A DNA stretch of 64,000 nt from Sipunculus nudus (Eukaryota; Annelida; Sipuncula; Golfingiida; Sipunculidae), in the NCBI GenBank assembly GCA_026874595.1, contig CM049318.1:38277956-38341955 (forward strand). Reading direction: 5' to 3'. This document shows, piece after piece, positions 40,401 through 53,600 of this stretch. Under the pieces are notes generated by a model that was given only the letters and a program-made list of their open reading frames with translations, was not told the DNA's origin and did no database searches. Positions within the stretch are counted from its first letter, which is position 1. Each line of letters opens with the position of its first letter. The position numbers were made by a program, and so were the translations under genes.

Positions 40401-43400
40401 TTGGTGTCCTGTATTTGATTTTTTATTTCTATATAATGCTGTGTATTTTTATTTGAACAAAAAAGAACTTATTTTTATTTATTTATTTTGTGTATGTGAC
40501 CCCGTAACCTGGAAAAGATGGATAAAAAGATTTCATTTCAATGATTACAGCCCAGCTTGAACAGAGTCAACCAAGGGATGAGCTATCCACACATCAGTCC
40601 AAGAATCGGCAAGTGGAGAGCAAGTTATCAGAGACTGGAACTTCCAGTTTACCCGGAAGTCTGACATCTGTGAGTCAGCTATCAGGGATTCAACATGATG
40701 AGAGACCATTATCCGGGAGTCAGCTGTCAGAAAGTCCATTTTCCACATGCCTTCAACCTGTGAGTTTTTCACTCGAGGGTCAGTCCACTAATCCTCAGTC
40801 TAAGAGTCTGTTACCTGTAAGTCTGTACAGGAATCCTCAACCTGAGAGTCATGCACTGAGTCCTCTACCTGAGATCCAAATACCTGTGAGTCCCTCCATA
40901 ATACATCAGACTGAGAACCAGCTGTGTGCAAACCAATCAGTGAGTGTGTCTGATGTAACTGAATCTAGAGATCGCGAAGGGAGCCTGTACAGTCCAACAA
41001 ATGATAACAGTGACGACAGTAGTTCAAATGGTCATGACGTAGATTCCAGGGACGAGCTATCCACACATCAGTCCAAGAATCAGCAATTGGAGAGTGAGTT
41101 ATCAGAGACTGGAATTGAGATTCCTAAAATTTTGATTGGATCAGTGCACCAACACAGACCCAAGTGTTTTAGTTCTCTCTTATTGTATCCCCAGACAAAG
41201 TCGGGGATACTATGGTTTTATGTCGGTCCCATCCACACCGCCGCATATAAATCTTGTACCCACGATAACTCAAAAAATATTTCACTGATCTTATACAAAC
41301 TATACATATGCATAGATATGGATGAGAGGACAACGCCTAATTAAAATGGGGTCATGACCTTCAATAGGAGAGTGACCATGAGCTTGAATAAGTGCAATTT
41401 TGGGCAAAAACCCACATATTCTTAAATATATGAAGAAATCTTGAATGGATTGATCTAAAATTCAAGTTCACCGAAGATCTTAAATAGCTTTATCACGTGC
41501 CGGAAACTGGTGGTGCCACCTATTGCCTTTTTCTTGTTTTAGCGGGTTTTAATACCCCCAATATTGCTACTTGACAGTACTGTGAGCATTATAACTCAAA
41601 AAGTAATGTACAGATATCTTTAATATTATGCATATACATAGATATGGGTTATGGGATGATGTATGTATAAATTGGGGTCATGACCTTTCCTGGGAGAATG
41701 GCCTTGTCCTTGAATATTTCCATATATGGTGAAAATCACACAAATTCTTTAATATCTCAAATAATGTTGCATGGATTAATCCAAAATTCAAGTTGTCCAA
41801 AAAATATTGGATAGCTTTGTCATGTGCCAGAAACTGGTGGTGCCACCTATTGTCTTTTTCTTGTTTTAGGGGGTTTTAATACCTGTATCAGTGTTACTTG
41901 ACAGTACTGTGAGCATTATAACTCAAAAACTAATGGTCAGATATCTTTAATATTATGCATATATATAGATATGGGATATGTGATGATGTATGTATAAATT
42001 GGGGTCATGACCTTTCCTGTGAGAATGGCCTTGACCTTGAATATTTCCATATATGGTGAAAATCACACAAATTCTTTAATATCTCAAATAATTTCGCATG
42101 GATTGATCCAAAATTCAAGTTGTCAAAAGATATTGGATAGCTTTGTCATGTGCCAGAAACTGGTGGTGCCACCTATTGTCTTTTTCTTGTTTTAGCGGGA
42201 TTTAGTCCTCTATCAGTGCTACTTGACAGTACTGTGAGCATTATAACTCAAAAAGTAATGGTCAGATTTCTCCTATATTATGCATATACCTAGATATGGG
42301 TTATTGGATGATGTATGTTTAAATTGGGGTCATGACCTTTCCTGTGAAAGTGGCCATGACCTTGAATATTTCCATATATCACACAAATTCTTTAATATTT
42401 CTAGTAATATTGCATGGATCGATCCAAAATTAAAGTTGACAAAAGATCTCGGATAGCTTTGTCATATTCTGGAAACTGGTGGTGCCACCTATTATCTTTT
42501 TCTTGTTTAAGCAGGTTTTAATACCCCATCATTAGTACTTGACAGTACTGTGAGCAAGGCAGGTGTGAGGGGGAGAAGATGGGAGGGGTTAATTGTCTGG
42601 AGATACTATGGCACCTGCGGTTCCAAGAAATGTCTAGTTAAAAAAAGTTTTATTGGCATTATTGTTGTTTTTTCTATGTAAACTTGAAGACCTAATATTT
42701 GTTGAAAATTTTTAAATAGATCCAAGACTTCTTTGATTGTCATTGGTCCTCCTGTTGGAGTGGAAACTCTGTCACTTGCCTACTGAATAATTTAATGTTC
42801 CTTCTGATGATTTTAAAAATATCTTATGGCAAAGCCTGTTCTTCTGCTTGTAAGTGGAAGTTTTTACTTCACAGTATGTAATCTCTTGTTTTTTTAAATA
42901 AAAAATTACATCTCCAAATTTGTAATGTGTGTTATGTTTCAGCTGGGATATCTTGCACTACTTTGTGAATATGCCATTGTGGATATGCCAGCTGCTTTTG
43001 CTTATTCAAATCAGTTTTTTTTTTGTTTTCAAATGTACACCAGGATTTTTTTGCAAAACTAATCTCCAAGGTGACTCCGTATTTATGAACTTACCTTGCA
43101 AATTAAACTGGAGGTTTATAGTGGAGAACAATCTATTGCACAAATGTTTCATTTGACAGCTGAGCTAATGCTGTCATCAATTATTTACATTTTCAGTTCA
43201 TGCAATACTGCAAGGCATATTGGCTTCAGCTAGGTTAGGAGTTGGTGATGATCCTGCAGAAGTTACAACTGTGGATCATTATGTACTCAGTTTAGGAGAT
43301 TGCACTTTTGACCTCTCTGAAACTGCTGGTCCTTTTTCTTCAAATTTTACATGCCATCCACTGACAGCAGTGCAAACTGTCAGCACTGTAATCCTGATCA

Positions 43401-44568
43401 TGATGCAGCTCTTGAGTTTGTGAATCATTTATGATAAGACGGAGATAGATTTTAGACTTCTCCAGGCCAACATGGCGATCAACTGATCTTGCAACCTCTC
43501 CACGCCCCCCCCCCTCGTTTCCACTTAAATAGCCAGATAGTACCAGTGCTCTTCCCCCTTTCAAACCCAATGTATATTGAATGTTCCCTTCTCGTAAAAC
43601 ACAAATCCCCCTGCATTTAATGAACAAATCACCCCACTGTTAATGGATTTTGCACCCCACACATTAATAGCTGAAGCACCCCACATTTTTGGACATTAAG
43701 GTGGTGCCCACAAAACAAATGTGTACTCCCGTGCACCCCATAAGTGATGAACCCCACAAATACACCTACGGGAGTACGTCCGTCCGTCCGTCCGTAGATG
43801 TGGCAAAATTCAGCATAATGTTAGATGTCCCCAAGATCTCCTACCAAGCCGAAAACTGGATCTTTGCGACTTCGTTCCTTTGAGAAATTAAGGAAAAACC
43901 TCAATTTTTTATTAAAATCCTATTTTCACACTTCAGGACTGCCTAATATCAAAACCACTCATCTGTTTTTCCTCATATTTACCATAAATATTCTTCTGTA
44001 TAGTTCCTATGTACATGCCAGAAATTAAGTCTGTTAAGAATAAATTCTTTAAGTTATGGGCCCAAACTTAATGGACTTTGTAAAAAATCAGGAAAAATAT
44101 TTACTCACTTAACATGAAAAATTTTGAAACTAGAGTCTGTTTTCCCAAGTATATAACTATGTTTAATTAAGATTCAATTGTTTACCCAAAATTAGATCAG
44201 AATTTTGTAAATTTTTTACGTAATTAGCATAAAAATAAAATCAGTACCTTAAATTTTGCCTAACTTTGACCATGGCACGTTTTTTTCCTGTAAGTACCAT
44301 TGATTTAATTTTCACAGCATGTAAACATAAATATTTAATTTGTTTAAATCTGAAATTTGGAAGTAAAAGCTTGAAAATTAAGCTAGTTATTGATTTTTTT
44401 CTTGAGGCTCTATTGTAGTCATTTGCTTTGTTTACAGATTACAGATGCAGGGTCCCACTCCAGGTCACTGGAAGTCAGCTATGCCAGGGTTTCTGATTTG
44501 TTACAGTCACTGGGGGAGATCCCCTGCTGTGACAGGTGTACAGTTATTCTCATATCACCACCCCAATC

Positions 44569-44601
<33 letters not shown>

Positions 44602-47600
44602 CAAACACAACCCACCAAGTGTTATGCAGTATTGTTATTGTTTTCACTGTATCTCCTTAATTGTAATGCTGCTTCCACTCTGATATGCAAAAACTTTCCT
44701 TGAAAAAGTAATTCAAGGTGTAATCCAGAAGATGCAATGTTGTGTAATGTAGCATTTTTAAAGAAATAATTTTTCTTTTAAATGATTTTACCAATCATAA
44801 TGGAACCCATCAGTATGCTTAAATTATGATAAAATATGAAGCACATTATGGATAAATAAAGACACAATTAAAAATTGTAAAATCTAAATCAAGTATTTTT
44901 TTTAGATATTTATTGTTTTGCAGATTTAAAAGAGATATTTTTGTGGTAAAAAATAAAGAAACATTTGTATGCATGATGTGGTGTTATCTGACAAGATTGA
45001 GATTTATGATGATGCAATTGAAAATTATGAATCAACTTTTATATTCAGATATATATGTTATATTGAAAATGTATAGAAATATAAACTTAAATTAAAAAAA
45101 AAATTGATGTGATAAAAAAATGAGGATTTATTACAAACATTTGTTCATTATTTTCCTGCATCAGCAGAATTTGAGATCAGGCTTTGTTTGCCATGTTTTA
45201 TGTTGTTAATTAGTTATATTTCAACTTTATACATTTCATAAAAAAAACCATATATTTAATAATATATATTATACAAAAAAAAAGATTCGATTGAACAAAT
45301 GTGTAAACTACTGAAATGTCAACAGTTAATCGAAAAGCCAACTAATGATCATGGTAATTGTACAGATCATTTGTTCACAAACTGCTCACATGCTTCAGTT
45401 TCATCATTAGGAAACACATGGTCAGGTCACAAAATATTATTTGCAACAATTTCTTGCTCATCAATACAAACCAATCATATAAACCAACCATGGCCTTTAT
45501 TACCTCTTCCTCTTACACTTTATCTCCATTTGATATTATTTTAGATTTTTACCTTCAAGGTTAACTTCAGCTGAGCACAGTGACCCATAGGTCCCTTGTT
45601 TAATTCTTTGGTTTACGAACATGTTTGACAAAAGTGATAGGTAGGAGGTAGGAAAAAAAAAAAATGGAACAAACCTGGATACTGGTGTTAGTGAATCCTG
45701 TATTGTACAGTTGTGTTATAAAATTCATTTTTAAATAGCACTATATAAACCTATATAAAATATATAAAATAATATATAAAAATTAAAATATTATCATCCT
45801 CTTGAGTTTTCCACATGAATTATGCGTGTGCCATGTTATTTCAAGCCATTCAAATGTTAGCGAAGGTAAAATAATGACAAATAAAAAGTTTAAACAGTAA
45901 AACTTATTAAGTTATATATGATTTCATACACACCTGAAATAAAACTTCAGTCACTGTCCCTGCCAAGTGACTTGCCTATTTTATAAAGATTTACAAATTA
46001 AAGACCAGTCAAATACTTATACTAATACAAAATAATATATTTTTGTCATATATGCAAGGAGAAAACTAAATATTCACTGCTAGCATGATAGACTGCAATT
46101 TTTATTTTTCTGTCGTGAATGACAATATCAATGACAATATGCAACTTGCAGTTATTCGCCTATTTTATTATCAAATGTCAACAACATCGAACTTGGAGTT
46201 GGAGTGGTTTGATTCATGACCATGACCTTTCCTTTTTTTATGTTGCGCATGTTTGATAGTCCTTTGAATATACAACTGCTAATAAAGTGACATTTCCATT
46301 GGAGATCACATTTGAATATACAACAACTGCTTAAAAAGTGACGTTTCTATTGGAGATCACATTAAATAATTCAACTATTTCAAAAGTTTAAAAAGTATTA
46401 ATAATCTTTATTTATTAATAAAGATCTGCATTTCTTACCAAGGCCGTGACAGCACGTACCGTACTCAGTTAAATTAATATGCCGTCACTTGGCCACTGTC
46501 AGTCCGGTATTGCTTTAGTGGCATCCATACACATCAAAGCTTCCATCAAATCCGTTTGGAACAATTAAATGAATCCTTTCAAAGTTTCTGCATTTTAAAT
46601 GGCTTTCATTTTAGCTTGCTTTTGTATTGACTTTAAAAATACCTGCAAAGCCTTTGCTTCACGTAAACCCGCGCCACTAACCCTACAGATAGTCGGAAAT
46701 CCTGCAGAAACCCTGAGAATTCCTGGAGTTTTCAAAGAATACATGACAACCTCATGCAGTATATAATTTCATCTGTTCGGTAATTTTCTTTTAAGCGTTA
46801 CAAGATAACGTTTTTAACTTTTGACAAGTTATAATATTTTTAAAGAGTAAACTTGTGAAACTTAGCCAATTTGCAGTTATAAATAGCGTCTGACTTTGAT
46901 TGCAATAATTAGTCTTAGAAGTAAATTTGTTTGTATATCCAGCAAGTTATTAACAGTGGCAAGCTGGTAAAGCCGCTATGCAACCAAACTAATTTTCTTT
47001 TCTAATTCACATCTATCTAAAACAAATGTGTTTAAAGAGGTAAATATGACATAAACGCTGGTTTAAAAATGTACTGTAGTGCAGAAAACGAACTTTGAAA
47101 ACTCTCCAAGAATTCTCAATTTCCCTGCTGAATCTTTTGACTACTTGATGGCCAATCAATTGCATTTATGGCCCAAGGATACCCTATTGTGATTGGCTTA
47201 AACCCTCTATCTGTCATTACAAAAGTGACCTTATTAGTCAATCATAAGAGTTCTAACGTTTGAGGTGATCAAATACACACAGTCACTGAACATTTCATTT
47301 GTCAACAACCGTGTTGGATTCAGCGACGCAATATAAAAGGAAAAAAAAGTCAAAATGCTAATTTAATTTTTTTCCTGAAATGAGGATATCGGAGGTCGGC
47401 GGGTTTGTAAAACCGAAAAATTAAAAAAGTCTGGCCTTATCTGGCATTGGATGGATCTTCACGAAAATCCCTTTAACCACCTGAATTCAATTCTTGACAG
47501 AATTTACACATATTTATTATGGTCACAAGTCATGAGAATATATGACATACATATCATGCATAGCTTTTGTGTTTAAGACTTACATTGCCTGTTTCTGAAA

Positions 47601-50600
47601 TCTGACATAATTTCTGTCAGGTTGGTCTCACATTAATGAATTTTTATATAAAAATGACATGCCCACATGTGCATGAAGTTTGTTTGCCTGCCTATGTTGG
47701 CAGCACATATATATCAAATGTCATGGTGATAAAATAAACAATTAAGGGATACTTAATAAAGATAATACTATTAAGGGATATTATACTCCAATTTTTAGGT
47801 CAGCTAACTGAACGTCATCTGAGCTATAGCAATCACTCTTTGTCCGTTGTCCATCTGTCAGTCTGTCTGTCCATTAACCAGGCACAAATCATAACCGCTG
47901 GACTTTGAATCTTCTGTATTTACATCCAGGGAGGTCCATGTTAAATCACCTTTGAAATTTAAAATTAGGTCTCCATTACCCATTTACTCCGGAGCTGTGG
48001 TGCACAGAACTACCTACAAAAATAATAATTAAAAATTTTATTGGAAAGCTCCAGTATCTGAACAACTAATGCATTGATCACCATGATTCTTTGCGTGTAT
48101 ATTCATCATGGAGTGTTTCATCAGTTCCTGCAGACTGGTGGCGCCATCTGGATTTTTTCAAATTTTTATGCATTTTTTTTTCTATTTTTGAGACCTTCAG
48201 TGATGCAGTCTTCAATTAACAGGGCACAAACCGTAACCATTACACCTTGAATCTTCTAACTTGACATCCAGGGAGGTCTCCTTTGAAACCTGAAGTTAGG
48301 AGTCTGTTACCCATGTCCGTTCAGCTTTGCTTCACTTGAATGGGGATACCACCTACAAAATTTGGCATTCAGATGATAAAATTCCTGTTGTGAAAGTCTT
48401 CCTAGTCAGCTGAGCATCATGAGCCATGGGTCACTTGTTAATTCAAATCATAATTGTGCCAAATATAAATTCAGTAAAAAATAATAACAGTATAATTTTA
48501 GAAAGGAGTTGAATTGTGTTCTGTATACTTATACTGAAATAACTAAATATTGAATAAAAATGTTAAATAAACTAATATTTATAAATGCATTTTGAATACA
48601 TTTTTAAAGGATTTGTATTTGAATTCAAAAATTTCTTATTCATGGAATAATGATGTATTTGTATTCATATTCAAATACATTTGCTAAGTATATGCCACAT
48701 GTACTGTCAAAACACTCTTGGCTCTTTGTCCAAAGTAACAGATGTCTATAGATTTTCATATGGTAGGTGCAATAGATTTTGCTAACTTGACCCTTTTTTA
48801 GACTGGCCCATTTACCATTAGATAGAAATTATACATCACTTTTTGAAATTTTTTAAACTTGGGATATTTTACAATATCTGATAGACATGTTGGACAGGCT
48901 GCTTTCTTGATTTAAATTAAATTGTTACATTGGCAATGACTAATACAACTCATATGATACCAGTGTACACACAATCATGTATATTAATTAATACAAGCTC
49001 ATATGTTAATTGATACAAACTCATATATTTATTGATACAAACTCATATATGTTTATTGATACAAGCTCAGATGTTTGTTGATACAAGGTCATTTGTTAAC
49101 TGATACAAGCTCAGATGTTTGTTGATACAAGGTCATATGTTAATTAATGCAAGGTAATATGTTTATTGATACAAGCTCATATGTTAATTGATACAAGGTC
49201 ATATGTTAATTAATACAAGCTCATTTGTAAATTGATACAAAGTCACATGTTAAATGATACAAGCTTATATAATAATTGATACAAGCTCACATGTTTATTG
49301 ATTGAAGCTCATATGTTTATGCAGCTCATATGTCTATTAATACAAGCTCATATGTTAATTGATACAAGCTCATATGTTGATTGATACAAGCTAATATGTT
49401 AATTGATACAAGCTAATATGTTGATTGATACAAGTTCAAATGTTTATTAGGACAAGCTCATATGTTATTTGATACAAGCTAATATGTTAATTGATACGAG
49501 TTCAAATGTTTATTGGTACAAGCTCATATGTTGATTGTAACATGCTCATAAGTAAATTGATATTTATGAAAGTCCTTTGTGTATTTTTAACTTTTATCCA
49601 TATTTTATTGTCACTGGTGGTTTTAATTTCTGTAGACTCCATTTAAATCAGCAATCCTTATGTTACAGCTTGCATCAGTTTGCGAGACTGTAACCAGTGC
49701 CTGACAAAACAGCTAAGCTTTAACTGTCGCTGGTGTGCTTCGACCAGTCGCTGCTCAGATGGTCTGGACCGCCATCGGCAGGAATGGCTTAAACAGGGTT
49801 GCAATCAAAAGGTAAAGACTCTTAAATAACTCACCTTTATAACCTTACGTGTGGTGTATACACTACGAGGCTGCCTTCTCATATCTCTGACTTTCTTATA
49901 ATCCTAATGTAGTGTCAGCTACCAGCACTGTAACAGCAGTTAGTGATGTATTGTGACATAAAAAGCTGGGGAAGGAATATTTAAAGAATGAATTTGGAAA
50001 TTTGCTTGGGTAGGAATATTTAAAAAATAAATTTGGAAATTTGTTCTGAAAGTGACCAGAAAAATATGACCTCAGCAGGACAGGTCCATTTTGCACCAGA
50101 TAATCAACTGAAAATATTTTTTTGCATTTTTTATGCTTTGTGCAATGTTATGCTTGTGTTTCCTTTTTCCTTTGTGGAGTATATTGGCTGCATGAATATT
50201 TTCCGTCAAAAGAAAAACTTCCCTAAAATATAAAATTTAAATAGGAGTACCAACAGTGTCCAGTCATCAGGTTATTTTGAATTTATCCAAATCATGATGG
50301 AAATTTTCAAATATAAATGATAATCAACAATAGAACGTCCATCATTATAATTTCAACATGACTGTACCACTATCCCTTAACATTCTGACATATCCAGTAT
50401 ATGAGAGCTTTTTCAAATTATATGATGTTTTCCCGATTTTTTAGGGTTTGGGCAGGTTTTTTTAGTTGACATATATGGCTTTTCAGTAAATTCTTACCCT
50501 TGAAGAGCAGGGAATTTTGGGTAAACTGTACTATTTGCAAGAGCTTTGACTTTGAGATGTTTTGAAAAATGGTCAAATTCACCAAAAAGAATTCCTCAGA

Positions 50601-53600
50601 TACAGTGGCTATATTAGTTGACACACCTGTCACAGGTAAGTAGTTATTAAAGATTCTCCTCCCTTCATTGGTGTACTCCATTCAGGCCTTGCATTTCAAC
50701 CAGGTCCATGAAATTTGTTCAAAACTCTGTGGTAAAAGTGTTGGCCACAAACAGAAATTGAGATATGTGAAGGCAGCTTTATTCAGTTAGAATTAGATTT
50801 TGGTTTAACCATCCTTCAATCAAGAACACCTCTACTTTGTCTGCTTGGCAAAGTTTAAGATTCACAGCTGTAATAATAATAATACAACCACACCATACTA
50901 TACCATGGATCACATAATCATACCTTTCCCTTAAAAAAAAATTCAATTGAATACCCAACAAACTCCCTAAAACTGGGAAGACTTGAAAATCAGTCCATAT
51001 GCTGTGGTCATATTGCAATTGTTCCTGCCTATTTCATGCACCTACTGCTTGCATAAGTTTCCTTTTTCATACATTGCAGCAAATTCCTTCTTATCGGCTG
51101 TTAATTACCTTACTTGTACCAGCGATATGGAACTCTTGCTTGATGTCACAGAGAGTGACAGAAATTCAGATTTCACCCTAACAAATCTTGGTCAAGGCTC
51201 TCATGGTCTGAGGTGATCTTGGGTTTGACCTTGACACATTTTGAAGGATAGATGAATTGAGAAAGACACCAATACATGACTTTTTACTCTATTTTTTAGC
51301 TCAGCTGACTGTAAGTCAACTGAGGTATAGGAATGGCGCTTTGTCCGTCGTCCGTCCGGGCGTCCGTTAGCAGGGCAAAAATCGTAACTGCTGGACCTAG
51401 AATTTTCTAAGTGAATATCCAGGGAGGTCAATAAAAAATCTCCTTGGAAACCTGAAATTAGGTCACTGCGACCCATATCCTCTTGAGCTATGGGGCTTGA
51501 AAGTACCCCCCAGAATAATAAAAAATATAATACAAAACCTCCAATATCTTGATAATTAATGCATGGATTGTCATGAATCTTGCCTTGAATATTGACCATG
51601 ACTAATTTTGTCAGTTTCTGAAAAGTGGTGGTGCCACCTGTATTATTTGTTATTTTTTACGTTTTTTTTTAAATTTTTTATACTATAAAATGACAACAAT
51701 CATGTCAGTTTCTCAGCTGTAATTACATCTAGTGTCCCAAAACCTGGTGTGTTTATTGATCACAAGTGGATGCCATATAGTTATCACCCTGTCTGTCTGT
51801 CCATCCATCCATCCACACAAATTTGTTTCCAGTTGATAACTCCAGGTTGTATTGACACATGGATTTCAAACTTGACTTACATATGGCCCACCACTAAAGC
51901 AAGAACCTATATGATTTTGGAGTCACGAGGACAGAGGTCAAGGTCACAGGACTTACTTTTTTTAAAAGATTATGGCTGCATTATAAGCCAAGCTTTTCAT
52001 CCCAAACTTTCCATTTTGCTCATTTAGCTGACTTGCCAGTATGGGGAGAGCATAAATGAATTTGGGGTCACATGGTCAAAGGGCAAGGTCACAGGGGCCA
52101 CCTGTTCACAAATTAGTTTCCAGATGATAACTCCAGTTTAGTTTGACATATTGGTTTCAAACTTACCTTATATATGACTCCCCACTAAAGTAAGAACCAT
52201 GTGGATTACGGGGTCCAATGGTCAAAGGTCATGGTCACAGGACTCGTTTCTTTAAAAAGAATGCATAAGCATTTGAAGCCAAACTTTTCATCCCAAACTT
52301 TCCATCTTCAAGATATAGCTAACCTGCCAATAGGGGAAGATTCTGTTCAGTTTTGGGGTCATGAGGTCAAAGGTCAAGGTCACAGTACCCACTTATTTAG
52401 AAAGATTGTGGATGCATTTTAAGCCAAACTTTTCATCCAAAGTCTTCCATCTTGCACATATAACTGAGCTGCCAATAGGGGAAGAAACTGATTGATTTGG
52501 GGGTCACAAGGTCAAAGGTCATCATCACAGGGGCCCATCTGTCCACATATTTGTTTCTGGATGATAACTCCAGTTTGGATTGACATATTGGTTTCAATTT
52601 TGACATATATTTACCTACCAATAATGTAAGTACCCTTTTGATTTTTGGGTCATAAGGCCAAAGGTCAAGGTCACAGGACCCACTTCTTTAAAAAGATTAT
52701 TGATGTATTTTTAGCCTAACTTTCTGTCCAAAACATTCTATCTTCCAGATGTTGCTCACCTGCCAGTAGTGGAGGTAAATGGATTTTGGCTGACAAGGTC
52801 AAGGTCATGGGGCCATCAATCCACATATTAGTTTCCAGATGATAACACCAGTTTAGTTTGAAATATTGGTTTCAATCTTGACTTATATATGGGCCACCAC
52901 TAAAGTAAGAACTGTTGATTCTGGTGTCATGAGATCAAAGTCAAGGTCACAGGACCCACTACTTTAGAAAGATTGTGGATGCATTTTAAGCCAAACTTTT
53001 CATCTCAGTCTTTACATCATCAACATGTGGTGCACCTGCCAATAGGGGAAGTTTCCTTTTGATTTTGGGGTCATAAGGTCAAAGGTTAAGGTCACAGGGC
53101 CCATCCATTCACAAATTAATTTATGGATGATAACTCCAGTTTGGGTTAGACAGGTTGGCTTCAAGCTGATCATAGGACCAATATTTTGGAAAACCTCATA
53201 AACATATATCCTTATAGACAAATGCAGCTGAGCATGGAGACCCATGGGTCCCTAGTTATCAAAAGTTATCTCTTTGATTTTTTTCCAAACAGATTTGGTA
53301 AATCTCTGTGCTGCTAGGCACCAAATAACACCTTATTACGGCTTAAACATCAATTGGCCTTATCCTTCTTATAGGGGCTATCTCCTTAACCTGCTGAAAG
53401 GAGAATCACAGTAACTATCAATTTTGGCACTATATTCCAAAAGCAAATGCCAACTATGGCAGCTGTATACAACAAATGAGCATTTGCAAGCAGTAAGTGG
53501 AATGATAACAATATTAACATGACTGCTGTGTTAGGAAAGACTGTCCTTTAACACATTGTTTCCCAGTTAAACATGCTGGCACCTGGGCTAGAAATTCCAG

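Noticed and set aside
44390-44683. Proline-rich protein
   Set aside because: The proline run is translated from a poly-C tract; only the ~100 nt before it could be an exon.
48984-49565. CRISPR-like regular array
   Set aside because: Units abut without unique spacers; it is a plain minisatellite in an animal genome.
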